From Kribbella capetownensis (GTDB lineage Bacteria > Actinomycetota > Actinomycetes > Propionibacteriales > Kribbellaceae), in NCBI RefSeq assembly GCF_004331485.1, contig NZ_SJKD01000009.1, forward strand, positions 186,001-250,000: 64,000 bases of DNA, in the 5' to 3' direction. The first letter of the stretch is position 1; every line of letters starts with the position of its first letter. Below are positions 32,428 to 39,953 of the stretch, in pieces. The position numbers were made by a program, and so were the translations under genes. The notes under the pieces are model-generated. The model did not search any database. It was not told the origin of the DNA and saw only the letters and a program-made list of their open reading frames with translations.

Positions 32428-32994
32428 GTGAGTGCTCCTCCAGAACTGCCGCCGCTGGTTTCAGCGGCCCTCAGCCTGTCCGGCCGGCGTGGATTCGTCA
32501 GCTCCACCAGGAACGAGACCGGCCGGCTGCTGGCGACTCTCGCCGCGTCGAGGACCGGTCTGCTCGGCGAGCTCGGGACCGGCTGTGGCGTGGGCTCCGC
32601 GTGGTTGCGCAGCGGCGCCGGAGAGAGCACCCGCATCGTCACCGCGGAGAGCGACCCGCAACTGGCGCAGGCGGTGGCGGAACTGTTCGCCGCCGACGAG
32701 CGGATCGAGGTCGTCTCCGCCGACTGGACCGCCCTGATCGAGCGCGGCCCGTTCGCGCTGCTGTTCGTGGACGCCCGCGAGGCGAAGCTGTCGGCCCGCG
32801 ACATCATCGCGGACGTGGTCGAGCCGGGCGGCTTCGTCGTCCTGGACGACTTCACGCCGTCGGCCGTCTGGCCGCCGATGTACGAGGGCCGGGTCGACAC
32901 GCTGCGGCAGGAATGGCTGATGGACAAGCGGTTCACCACCGTCGAGGTGATGGTCGCCCCGGACGCCGCCGTACTCCTCGCCACCCGGCACTGA
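32428..32994 (+). CDS. O-methyltransferase-like SAM-binding protein
   Basis: 188 residues, GTG start. Motif I is LLGELGTGCGVGSAWL, acidic strand IVTAESDPQL, motif IV FALLFVDAREAK, then VEPGGFVVLDDFTP. This is the catechol-/caffeoyl-CoA-type O-methyltransferase fold. Its substrate is unknown. It shares a divergent promoter region with the leuB unit. Confidence 0.82.
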   Translation: MSAPPELPPLVSAALSLSGRRGFVSSTRNETGRLLATLAASRTGLLGELGTGCGVGSAWLRSGAGESTRIVTAESDPQLAQAVAELFAADERIEVVSADWTALIERGPFALLFVDAREAKLSARDIIADVVEPGGFVVLDDFTPSAVWPPMYEGRVDTLRQEWLMDKRFTTVEVMVAPDAAVLLATRH

Positions 32995-33013
32995 AACAAC
33001 CGGGAACGAAGGC

Positions 33014-33041
33014 GGGCCCGAGCCATAGGTGGCTCGGGCCC
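33014..33041. terminator. bidirectional terminator
   Basis: GGGCCCGAGCCA-tagg-TGGCTCGGGCCC, perfect 12-bp stem followed by TT on the plus strand, between the convergent methyltransferase and serA. Confidence 0.85.
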
Positions 33042-33104
33042 TTGTCGGCCGCCATGCGCCTGCGGGCGGCTGACCGCTTCCAGTAAATCAGTCGTTCGCC
33101 TGAA

Positions 33105-34703
33105 TTACGCCTCCAGGTCCACAGTGCGAGCCGTATCGGCCTGCACCGCACCGGCGATGTCGTCCAGTACGCCGGTCGCGATCGCCGAGTCGACTGCCAG
33201 CGCGACCAGCGCCTTGCCGCCCTTGCGGTCCCGGCTCACCTGCATGCCGGCGATGTTGACCTCCGCGTCGCCGAGGATGCGGCCGATCTGGCCGACGATG
33301 CCCGGCCGGTCCTCGTAGGTGAGGAAAGCCAGGTGCGCGGACAGCTCGATCTCGACGTCGAACCCGTCGATCTCCACCAGCCGCTCCGACTGCCGGACCC
33401 CGACCAGCGTGCCGGACACCGACACCTGGATGCCGTCGGCAAGGGTCCCGCGCAGGGTGATCAGGTTGCGGTGCTCGGGGCTGTCGTGGTCGGTGACGAG
33501 CCGGACCTCGAGGCCCCGCTCGGCCGCCAGCAGCGGCGCGTTCACGTACGACACGTTGTCCTCGACCACGTCGGCGAACACGCCCTTGAGCGCGGCGAGC
33601 TCGAGCACCTTCACGTCGTACTGCGTGATCTCGCCGCGGACCTCGACGTCGAGCTGCTGCGCGACGCCACCGGCCAGTGCGGTGAAGATCCGGCCCAGCT
33701 TCTCGGTCAGACCGATCCCCGGCCGGACGTCCTCGGCGATCACGCCGCCCTGGACGTTGACCGCGTCCGGCACCAGCTCGCCCGACAGTGCCAGCCGGAC
33801 CGACTTGGCCACGGCGATGCCGGCCTTCTCCTGTGCCTCGTCGGTCGACGCGCCCAGGTGCGGGGTGGCGATCACGTTCTCGAGCTCGAACAGAGGCGAG
33901 TCGGTGCACGGCTCGGACGCGAACACGTCCAGACCGGCGCCGGCCACTCGGCCCTCCTTGAGCGCGGTGAAGAGCGCCTGCTCGTCGACGATGCCGCCGC
34001 GGGCCGCGTTCACCACGATGACCTCGGGCTTGACCTTGTGCAGCTCCTCGTCGCCGATCAGACCGATGGTCTCCGGAGTCTTCGGAAGGTGCACCGAGAT
34101 GAAGTCGCTGGCCGCGAGCAGCTCGTCCAGGGACGCGAGCCGCACGCCCATCTGAGCGGCCCGGCCGGCCTGCACGTACGGGTCGTAGGCGATCACGCTC
34201 ATGCCGAACGCGGCCAGCCGCTGCGCGACCAGAACGCCGATCTTGCCGAGGCCGACGATGCCGACGGTCTTCTCGAACAGCTCGACGCCGGAGTACTTGC
34301 TGCGCTTCCACTCGCCGTTCTTCAGCGACTGGTCGGCGGCCGGGACCCGGCGCGCGGTGGCCAGCAGCAGCGCGACCGCGAGCTCGGCGGCGCTGACGAT
34401 GTTGGAGGTCGGCGCGTTGACCACCATCACGCCGGCCTGGGTGGCGGCCTTCACGTCCACGTTGTCCAGGCCGACACCGGCCCGGGCGACGACCTTCAGG
34501 CGCTTGGCCGCGGCCAGTGCCTCGGCGTCCACCTTGGTGGCGCTGCGGATCAGGATGGCGTCGACGTCGGCGATGGCCGGGAGCAGCTGGGCGCGGTCGG
34601 CGCCATTGGTGTGCCGGATCTCGAAATCGGGGCCGAGGGCCTCGACGGTGGCCGGGCTCAGCTCTTCGGCGATCAGGACGACGGGCCGGGTTACGTCAGT
34701 CAT
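33105..34703 (-). CDS. serA: D-3-phosphoglycerate dehydrogenase
   Basis: 532 residues, long (type I) SerA with three parts. Substrate and NAD domains come first, with VGIVGLGKIGVLVAQ as the Rossmann loop and ATPHLGAST as the catalytic His. An intervening ASB domain spans about residues 320-450. A C-terminal ACT domain, LTYEDRPGIVGQIGRILGDAEVNIAGMQVSR, provides serine feedback. First step of serine synthesis. In actinomycetes serA commonly follows ilvBNC, as here. Confidence 0.96.
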   Translation of the reverse strand: MTDVTRPVVLIAEELSPATVEALGPDFEIRHTNGADRAQLLPAIADVDAILIRSATKVDAEALAAAKRLKVVARAGVGLDNVDVKAATQAGVMVVNAPTSNIVSAAELAVALLLATARRVPAADQSLKNGEWKRSKYSGVELFEKTVGIVGLGKIGVLVAQRLAAFGMSVIAYDPYVQAGRAAQMGVRLASLDELLAASDFISVHLPKTPETIGLIGDEELHKVKPEVIVVNAARGGIVDEQALFTALKEGRVAGAGLDVFASEPCTDSPLFELENVIATPHLGASTDEAQEKAGIAVAKSVRLALSGELVPDAVNVQGGVIAEDVRPGIGLTEKLGRIFTALAGGVAQQLDVEVRGEITQYDVKVLELAALKGVFADVVEDNVSYVNAPLLAAERGLEVRLVTDHDSPEHRNLITLRGTLADGIQVSVSGTLVGVRQSERLVEIDGFDVEIELSAHLAFLTYEDRPGIVGQIGRILGDAEVNIAGMQVSRDRKGGKALVALAVDSAIATGVLDDIAGAVQADTARTVDLEA

Positions 34704-34818
34704 GGGAGAAGTCTCCTGCAGAAGCGGTAGGGGCTCGAAAGTCAGAGCACCGCGCTGTGCCCGCTGATGCGATGGTACCTCGTCGCCGGTAAGACCCGCC
34801 GGGCGACCCGAATGACGG

Positions 34819-36018
34819 TCAGTCGGTGTCGCAGCTCTGTGCGACGTTCACCGAACTGCCCTGGTCGACCTTGAGCCGGTTGCCTTCCCGGACCAGACGG
34901 TAGCGGACGTCCAGCCGGTTGCAGGTCTGGCCCTTCGCTCCGCTCGCGTTCGGCGAGAACAGCACGGTGAACATCATCCGGGCGTTCACGCCCTGGGCGT
35001 TGGTGGTCACCTCGGTGATCCTGGCGCCGAAGAAGTACGTCGTCTGGTGGCTGTCGCGGTCCCGTTCCTCCGACAGCGCACCGAGCAGCCGCTTGGAGTA
35101 GTACGCCGTCCGCAGGCCGCCGAAGTCGTGCTGGTTCATCAGCGTCAAGTAGGTGCCGAGCAGTCGCTGCGCCTCCATCGCCAGCTTGGTCTTCGAGACC
35201 AGCAACTCCGGGACGATCGGGGTCTGCGGGCCGAGCGACCGCACACACGTGCCACCCGGTTCGGGCGTGAGCGCCGGCGCATTCGGTACGACGTACTCGC
35301 GCAGCCGGGCGACCGGGACGATTGAGGCGGTCTTGGCGGTGTCACCGACGACCAGGCCGACGAGCTGGCCGGACTTGTCGACGACAGGGCCGCCGAGCTT
35401 GGCCGTGTTCATGATCTCGGTCAGCGTCCGCGGGCGGTCCGTCGTACCGACCTTCTGGACGGCCTGCCTCCCGGCCGCGGTGTAGCCGATGTGCGCACGC
35501 TCGGCCTTCCGGTCCGGGTCCGTGGGCGCCAGCGGCACCGGGTCCTCGTCGAGCCGCCCGATCATGCGCAGTACGGCGACTCCGTCCGGACTGGTCCCGA
35601 GCAGGTTGGCCCGGCGGATCCGGCCGTCAGGGGTCACGATCGCCATCGACAGCGACTGCCTCATCGCGGACGCCGCGGTCAGGACCAGCCCGTCACCGAT
35701 CACGACCCCGCTCGCCTCGCCGTCCCCCGCACACGTCGTGGCCAGCACGCGTACGACGCCTGGGCCGGCCAGGTCCAGGACCTTCGCCGTGTCGATCTTG
35801 AGGCTCTGCGCGCGGATCAGCCAGCCGGCCGAAGCACCGGCGCCGAGAATCAGCAGGACGACCAGGAGGCCGGCCAGGAACCGGCCGAACTTCCACGGCG
35901 GCCGCGGCCCTCGTCGCGGGGTTCGTGGCACCGGGGTCTGCAGCTGGGTGAGGACGCCGGCGCCCACGGGCACACGCCGAGGCGGCCGCGGCAGCGCCTG
36001 CCTGCCGTCCTCCACCAA
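34819..36018 (-). CDS. membrane-anchored trypsin-fold pseudoprotease
   Basis: 399 residues. A Pro/Arg-rich cytosolic start (1-45) and one membrane helix (FLAGLLVVLLILGAGASAGWL, about 48-68) come before an extracellular domain with the two-barrel trypsin layout. The usual TAAHC is LTAASAMRQ, so His is lost. The usual GDSGGP reads AKLGGPVVD, so Ser is lost. Four extracellular cysteines could form disulfides. A C-terminal NTF2-like stretch (about 275-390) follows. It is therefore probably a binding or sensing module. It separates ilvC from serA. Confidence 0.72.
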   Translation of the reverse strand: MVEDGRQALPRPPRRVPVGAGVLTQLQTPVPRTPRRGPRPPWKFGRFLAGLLVVLLILGAGASAGWLIRAQSLKIDTAKVLDLAGPGVVRVLATTCAGDGEASGVVIGDGLVLTAASAMRQSLSMAIVTPDGRIRRANLLGTSPDGVAVLRMIGRLDEDPVPLAPTDPDRKAERAHIGYTAAGRQAVQKVGTTDRPRTLTEIMNTAKLGGPVVDKSGQLVGLVVGDTAKTASIVPVARLREYVVPNAPALTPEPGGTCVRSLGPQTPIVPELLVSKTKLAMEAQRLLGTYLTLMNQHDFGGLRTAYYSKRLLGALSEERDRDSHQTTYFFGARITEVTTNAQGVNARMMFTVLFSPNASGAKGQTCNRLDVRYRLVREGNRLKVDQGSSVNVAQSCDTD

Positions 36019-36082
36019 GGCTCACCTCCCCCAACCATCACCAGTCCAGACCACAATCGTCACTGATTGTGCCAAACGACAA

Positions 36083-36114
36083 GGCCCGGACCATCCACCT
36101 GGATGGTCCGGGCC
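36083..36114. terminator. terminator after ilvC
   Basis: GGCCCGGACCATCCA / TGGATGGTCCGGGCC, perfect 15-bp stem with a 2-base loop, 15 bases past the ilvC stop. Confidence 0.88.
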
Positions 36115-36129
36115 TATCACAACGTCGTG

Positions 36130-37161
36130 TCAGCGGGCCGCGGTGCCCTCCACGTAGTCCTCGTCGTGGGACTTGACCCAAGCCATCAGGCCGCGCAGTT
36201 CCTTGCCGACCGCCTCGATCGGGTGCGACTCGCTCTGCTTGCGGAACTCGGCGAACTCCGGCGCGCCGGCGTCCTGGTCGGCGATGAAGCGGGCCGCGAA
36301 GGTGCCGTCGGTGATGTCGCCGAGGACCTCCTTCATCCGCTGCTTGACCGACGCGTCGATGATGCGGGGGCCGGACACGTAGTCGCCGTACTCGGCGGTG
36401 TCGGAGACCGACCAGCGCTGCTTGGCGATGCCGCCTTCGTAGATCAGGTCGACGATCAGCTTGAGCTCGTGCAGGCACTCGAAGTACGCGACCTCGGGCT
36501 GGTAGCCGGCCTCTGTCAGTACCTCGAAGCCGTTCTGGATCAGCGCGGACACACCACCGCAGAGGACGGCCTGCTCACCGAACAGGTCGGTCTCGGTCTC
36601 CTCGGTGAAGGTGGTCTTGATCCCGCCGGCCCGCAGGCCGCCGATGCCCTTGGCGTACGACAGCGCGAGGTCCCACGCCTTGGCGGTGGCGTCCTGCTCG
36701 ACCGCTACCAGCACGGGTACGCCGCGGCCCTCGGTGTACTCCCGGCGGACCAGGTGACCCGGGCCCTTCGGGGCGACCATGAACACGTCCACGCCGGCCG
36801 GCGGCTTGATGTAGCCGAACCGGATGTTGAAGCCGTGACCGAAGACGAGCGCGTCGCCGTCGACCAGGTTCGGCTCGATGGCCTCCTTGTAGAGCTTGCG
36901 CTGGGCCGGGTCCGGAGCGAGGACGACGATCACGTCGGCCTCCTCCACCGCCTCGGCCGGGCTGAGTACGCGCAGGCCCTGGGCCTCGGCCTTGGCCCGG
37001 CTCTTCGAGCCCTCGGGCAGGCCCACCCGGACGTCGACGCCGGAGTCGCGCAGGGACAGCGCGTGCGCGTGGCCCTGGGAGCCGTAGCCGAGAACGGCCA
37101 CGTGGCGGCCCTGGATCACCGACAGGTCGGCGTTGTCGTCGTAGAACATTTCAGCAGCCAC
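36130..37161 (-). CDS. ilvC: ketol-acid reductoisomerase (class I)
   Basis: 343 residues, short class I enzyme. It converts acetolactate or acetohydroxybutyrate into dihydroxy acids with NADPH. VLGYGSQGHAHALSLRDSG is the nucleotide loop; its Arg/Ser-rich continuation favours NADPH. EETETDLFGEQ and CLHELKLIVDLIYEGG hold metal ligands. GTG start behind AGAGGAG. It is the last gene of the ilvBNC unit, followed by a strong terminator. Confidence 0.96.
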   Translation of the reverse strand: MAAEMFYDDNADLSVIQGRHVAVLGYGSQGHAHALSLRDSGVDVRVGLPEGSKSRAKAEAQGLRVLSPAEAVEEADVIVVLAPDPAQRKLYKEAIEPNLVDGDALVFGHGFNIRFGYIKPPAGVDVFMVAPKGPGHLVRREYTEGRGVPVLVAVEQDATAKAWDLALSYAKGIGGLRAGGIKTTFTEETETDLFGEQAVLCGGVSALIQNGFEVLTEAGYQPEVAYFECLHELKLIVDLIYEGGIAKQRWSVSDTAEYGDYVSGPRIIDASVKQRMKEVLGDITDGTFAARFIADQDAGAPEFAEFRKQSESHPIEAVGKELRGLMAWVKSHDEDYVEGTAAR

Positions 37162-37212
37162 TGTGGCGCTCTTCTCCTCTGTAGATATTCGGTACGGCGC
37201 TTTGTTGTCGGC

Positions 37213-37848
37213 TCAGCCCTGGCGGGCCGGGGCCACAGGTCGGCCCGGCGGCGGCGCCGGCACCGGGTGATGGGGTCGATCGGCGGGTTGCGCCTGCAGG
37301 TTCGGGGGGCCCGACGCGACGTGCGGCGGCGGCACCGGGACCGGCCGCAGTGTGCGGTCGGAGATGGAGCGACTGCCCCGGCCGATCGCCACCATGCCGG
37401 ACTGCACCAGCTCGCGGACGCCGAAGGGTTCCAGCACCCGGAGCATGGCCTCGAGCTTCTCGGGATTGCCGGTCGCCTCGATCGTGATCGCGTCCGGAGC
37501 CACGTCGACCACCTTCGCACGGAACAGCTGGACGGTCTCCAGCACCTGTCCCCTGGTCAGGGTGTCCGCCTTGACCTTCACCAGCAGCAGCTCACGCTGC
37601 ACGGTCTGGCTGGGCTCGAGTTCGACGATCTTGATCACGTTCACCAGCTTGTTCAGCTGCTTGGTGATCTGCTCCAGAGGCTGCTCGTCCACGCTGACCG
37701 CGATGGTCATCCGGGACACCTCCGGGTGCTCGGTCGGACCGACCGCGAGGGAGTCGATGTTGAACCCCCGGCGGGAGATCAGCGCGGCCACCCGGGCCAG
37801 CACACCGTGCTTGTTCTCCACCAGGATGCTCAAAGTGTGCTTGCTCAT
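37213..37848 (-). CDS. ilvN: acetolactate synthase small subunit with Pro-rich tail
   Basis: 211 residues. The N-terminal ACT domain (HTLSILVENKHGVLARVAALISRRGFNI) binds valine as feedback inhibitor. The second half (80-165) is the ALS_ss_C domain that activates IlvB. After residue 170 there is an extra 40-residue Pro/Ala/His-rich stretch (PVPVPPPHVASGPP, PVPAPPPGRPVAP). Typical IlvN ends near residue 170, so this tail is unusual. The start is coupled to the bridging mini-ORF (ATGA). Confidence 0.94.
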   Translation of the reverse strand: MSKHTLSILVENKHGVLARVAALISRRGFNIDSLAVGPTEHPEVSRMTIAVSVDEQPLEQITKQLNKLVNVIKIVELEPSQTVQRELLLVKVKADTLTRGQVLETVQLFRAKVVDVAPDAITIEATGNPEKLEAMLRVLEPFGVRELVQSGMVAIGRGSRSISDRTLRPVPVPPPHVASGPPNLQAQPADRPHHPVPAPPPGRPVAPARQG

Positions 37849-37925
37849 CGACGTCCTCGCTTCGCTCCGGGCGCCGCTGAGCGATGCTCGCTCTGTTGAA
37901 TGGTTCCTTCGCTTCGCTCAGTCAC
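37845..37925 (-). CDS. 26-residue bridging mini-ORF between ilvB and ilvN (MIRU-like)
   Basis: GTG start overlaps the ilvB stop (TAGTG) and its TGA overlaps the ilvN ATG (ATGA). It encodes a basic peptide beginning VTERSEGTIQQ. The DNA has two GAGCGAAGCGA boxes and a GAGCGA/TCGCTC repeat. This bridging geometry is that of mycobacterial interspersed repetitive units, which keep coupling across an inserted repeat. Confidence 0.5.
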   Translation of the reverse strand: MTERSEGTIQQSEHRSAAPGAKRGRR

Positions 37926-39673
37926 TAGAGCTCCTCGGTGTCCCAGGCCGGCGCCATGTCGCGGGCGATCTGGATGTCGTCGTTGCTGGTGCCGGCCGCG
38001 ACCATCGGCCAGACCATCGCATCGCGGTGCACGACGAAGTCGACCACGACCGGCGCGTCGGTGACCGCCATCGCCTTCTCGATCGTGGCGTCGACCGAGT
38101 CGCGGTCGGAGCAGCGCAGCCCGACGCCGCCCATCGCCTCGGACAGCTTGGCGAAGTCGGGGATCCGGGCCGAGTGCAGGTCGGTGTTGGAGTAGCGCTT
38201 GTCGTAGAACAGCGTCTGCCACTGCCGGACCATGCCCAGCGACTGGTTGTTGATCACGGCAACCTTGATCGGGATGCCCTCCAGCGCGCAGGTGACCAGC
38301 TCCTGGTTGGTCATCTGGAAGCAGCCGTCGCCGTCGATGGCCCACACGGTCTTGTCCGGCCGGGCGACCTTGGCTCCCATCGCGGCCGGAACGGCGTACC
38401 CCATGGTGCCGAGACCGCCGGAGTTCAGCCAATGGCGGGGCTTCTCGAACGGGAGGTAGTGCGCGGCCCACATCTGGTGCTGGCCGACGCCCGCGGTGTA
38501 GACGGCGTCCGGGCCCGCGATCTGGCCGATCCGCTCGATCACGTACTGCGGGGACAGGCTGCCGTCCTCGGGTTCGTCGTACGCGACTGGGTATTTGGCC
38601 CGCACGGCCTCGAGCTGGTGCCGCCAGGTGTCGTACGACGGGGTCCTGCCGGCGTTCGCGATCTCGGTCTGGAGCGCGGCGATGAGGTCGGTGATGACCT
38701 CCTTGCAGTCACCCACGATCGGCACGTCGGCGGCCCGGTTCTTCCCGATCTCGGCCGGGTCGATGTCGGCGTGGATGACCTTCGCCTCGGGGGCGAACGA
38801 GTCGAGCTTGCCGGTGACCCGGTCGTCGAAGCGGGCACCCAGGCAGATCAGCAGATCGGAGCGCTGGAGCGCGCCGACGGCGGACACCGAGCCGTGCATG
38901 CCCGGCATGCCGAAGTGCAGGTCGTGGGTGTCCGGCAGCGCGCCGCGGGCCATCAGCGTGGTCACCACCGGGATGCCGAGGAGCTCCGCGAGTTCCTTCA
39001 GCTCGGCGTGAGCCTGGGCCCGGATCACGCCACCGCCGACGTACAGGACCGGCTTCTCGGCGGCGGCGATCAGGCGGGCCGCCTCGCGCACCTGCTTGGG
39101 GTGCGGCCGCGTCACCGGCCGGTAGCCGGGCAGCGAGAGTTCGGTCGGCCACTGGAAGTCGACCCGCGCCTGCATCGCGTCCTTGGTCACGTCGACCAGC
39201 ACCGGGCCGGGGCGGCCGGTCGAGGCGATGTGGAACGCCTCGGCCACCGTGGTGGCGATGTCGTTCGGGTCGTTGACCAGGAAGTTGTGCTTGGTGATCG
39301 GCATCGTGATGCCGCGGATGTCGGCCTCCTGGAAGGCGTCCGTGCCGATCGCCGCGCTGGCCACCTGACCGGTGATCGCGACCATCGGGACGGAGTCCAT
39401 GTACGCGTCGGCGATCGGCGTCACCAGGTTGGTCGCGCCCGGCCCGGAGGTCGCCATGCACACGCCGGTCTTGCCGGACGCGGAGGCGTACCCCTGGGCG
39501 GCGTGGCCGGCGCCCTGCTCGTGACGTACCAGGATGTGGCGGATCTGGGTCGAGTCGAGCATGGGGTCGTACGCCGGGAGGATCGCGCCACCCGGGATGC
39601 CGAAGACGGTGTCCACCCCGGCATGTTCCAGTGCACGGATCAGAGCCTGTGCCCCGGTCAGCTGCTCACTCAT
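37925..39673 (-). CDS. ilvB: acetolactate synthase large subunit
   Basis: 582 residues, TPP/FAD enzyme condensing pyruvate with pyruvate or 2-oxobutyrate. Visible are FGIPGGAILP, the TPP-activating Glu in RHEQGAGHAAQGYA, and the TPP/Mg motif GDGCFQMTNQELVTC...NN. Preceded by a 13-residue Ile/Leu/Val leader and an attenuator. Head of the ilvB-ilvN-ilvC unit. Confidence 0.97.
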   Translation of the reverse strand: MSEQLTGAQALIRALEHAGVDTVFGIPGGAILPAYDPMLDSTQIRHILVRHEQGAGHAAQGYASASGKTGVCMATSGPGATNLVTPIADAYMDSVPMVAITGQVASAAIGTDAFQEADIRGITMPITKHNFLVNDPNDIATTVAEAFHIASTGRPGPVLVDVTKDAMQARVDFQWPTELSLPGYRPVTRPHPKQVREAARLIAAAEKPVLYVGGGVIRAQAHAELKELAELLGIPVVTTLMARGALPDTHDLHFGMPGMHGSVSAVGALQRSDLLICLGARFDDRVTGKLDSFAPEAKVIHADIDPAEIGKNRAADVPIVGDCKEVITDLIAALQTEIANAGRTPSYDTWRHQLEAVRAKYPVAYDEPEDGSLSPQYVIERIGQIAGPDAVYTAGVGQHQMWAAHYLPFEKPRHWLNSGGLGTMGYAVPAAMGAKVARPDKTVWAIDGDGCFQMTNQELVTCALEGIPIKVAVINNQSLGMVRQWQTLFYDKRYSNTDLHSARIPDFAKLSEAMGGVGLRCSDRDSVDATIEKAMAVTDAPVVVDFVVHRDAMVWPMVAAGTSNDDIQIARDMAPAWDTEEL

Positions 39674-39779
39674 GAGTGCCTTCCTTGTCCTGTCACGTTA
39701 TGGCTTGTCGCGACCGACCCATCCTCGCTTGTGGTTGTCGCTTCGCGACATCTGGGTCTCAGATAGTCGCCCTGGCAAC

Positions 39780-39812
39780 AAAAAACCCCTTCCGCCGGGT
39801 TGGCTGAAGGGG
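39780..39812 (-). terminator. attenuator terminator of ilvBNC
   Basis: Minus strand CCCCTTC-a-GCC-aaccc-GGC-g-GAAGGGG followed by TTTTTTG, between the leader-peptide stop and ilvB. Confidence 0.85.
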
Positions 39813-39834
39813 CGCGCTCGACTCAGTGGTCGCG

Positions 39835-39876
39835 TCAGTCGGCGCGCCGCACAAGTACGAGGAGAATCGATCGCAT
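39835..39876 (-). CDS. ilvB leader peptide MRSILLVLVRRAD
   Basis: 13 codons with ATT CTC CTC GTA CTT GTG in succession (Ile-Leu-Leu-Val-Leu-Val). It is followed by a terminator with a six-U run. This is the arrangement of multivalent branched-chain attenuation. The ATG sits 7 bases after a -10-like hexamer, so the mRNA may be leaderless. Confidence 0.88.
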   Translation of the reverse strand: MRSILLVLVRRAD

Positions 39877-39882
39877 GTAGGC

Positions 39883-39913
39883 ATTATTCGCCTGCGGACC
39901 GCGACGCGGTCAA
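39883..39913 (-). promoter_or_regulatory. promoter of the ilvB leader
   Basis: TTGACC (39908-39913) and AATAAT (39883-39888), with 19 bases between, on the minus strand. The predicted start coincides with the A of the leader ATG. Confidence 0.6.
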
Positions 39914-39953
39914 GCTGGACAGCGTGACGTCTCATTCTCTGAGATGACAGTCT

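Noticed and set aside
34819..36018. Active HtrA/trypsin-like serine protease
   Set aside because: His and Ser of the triad are both replaced.
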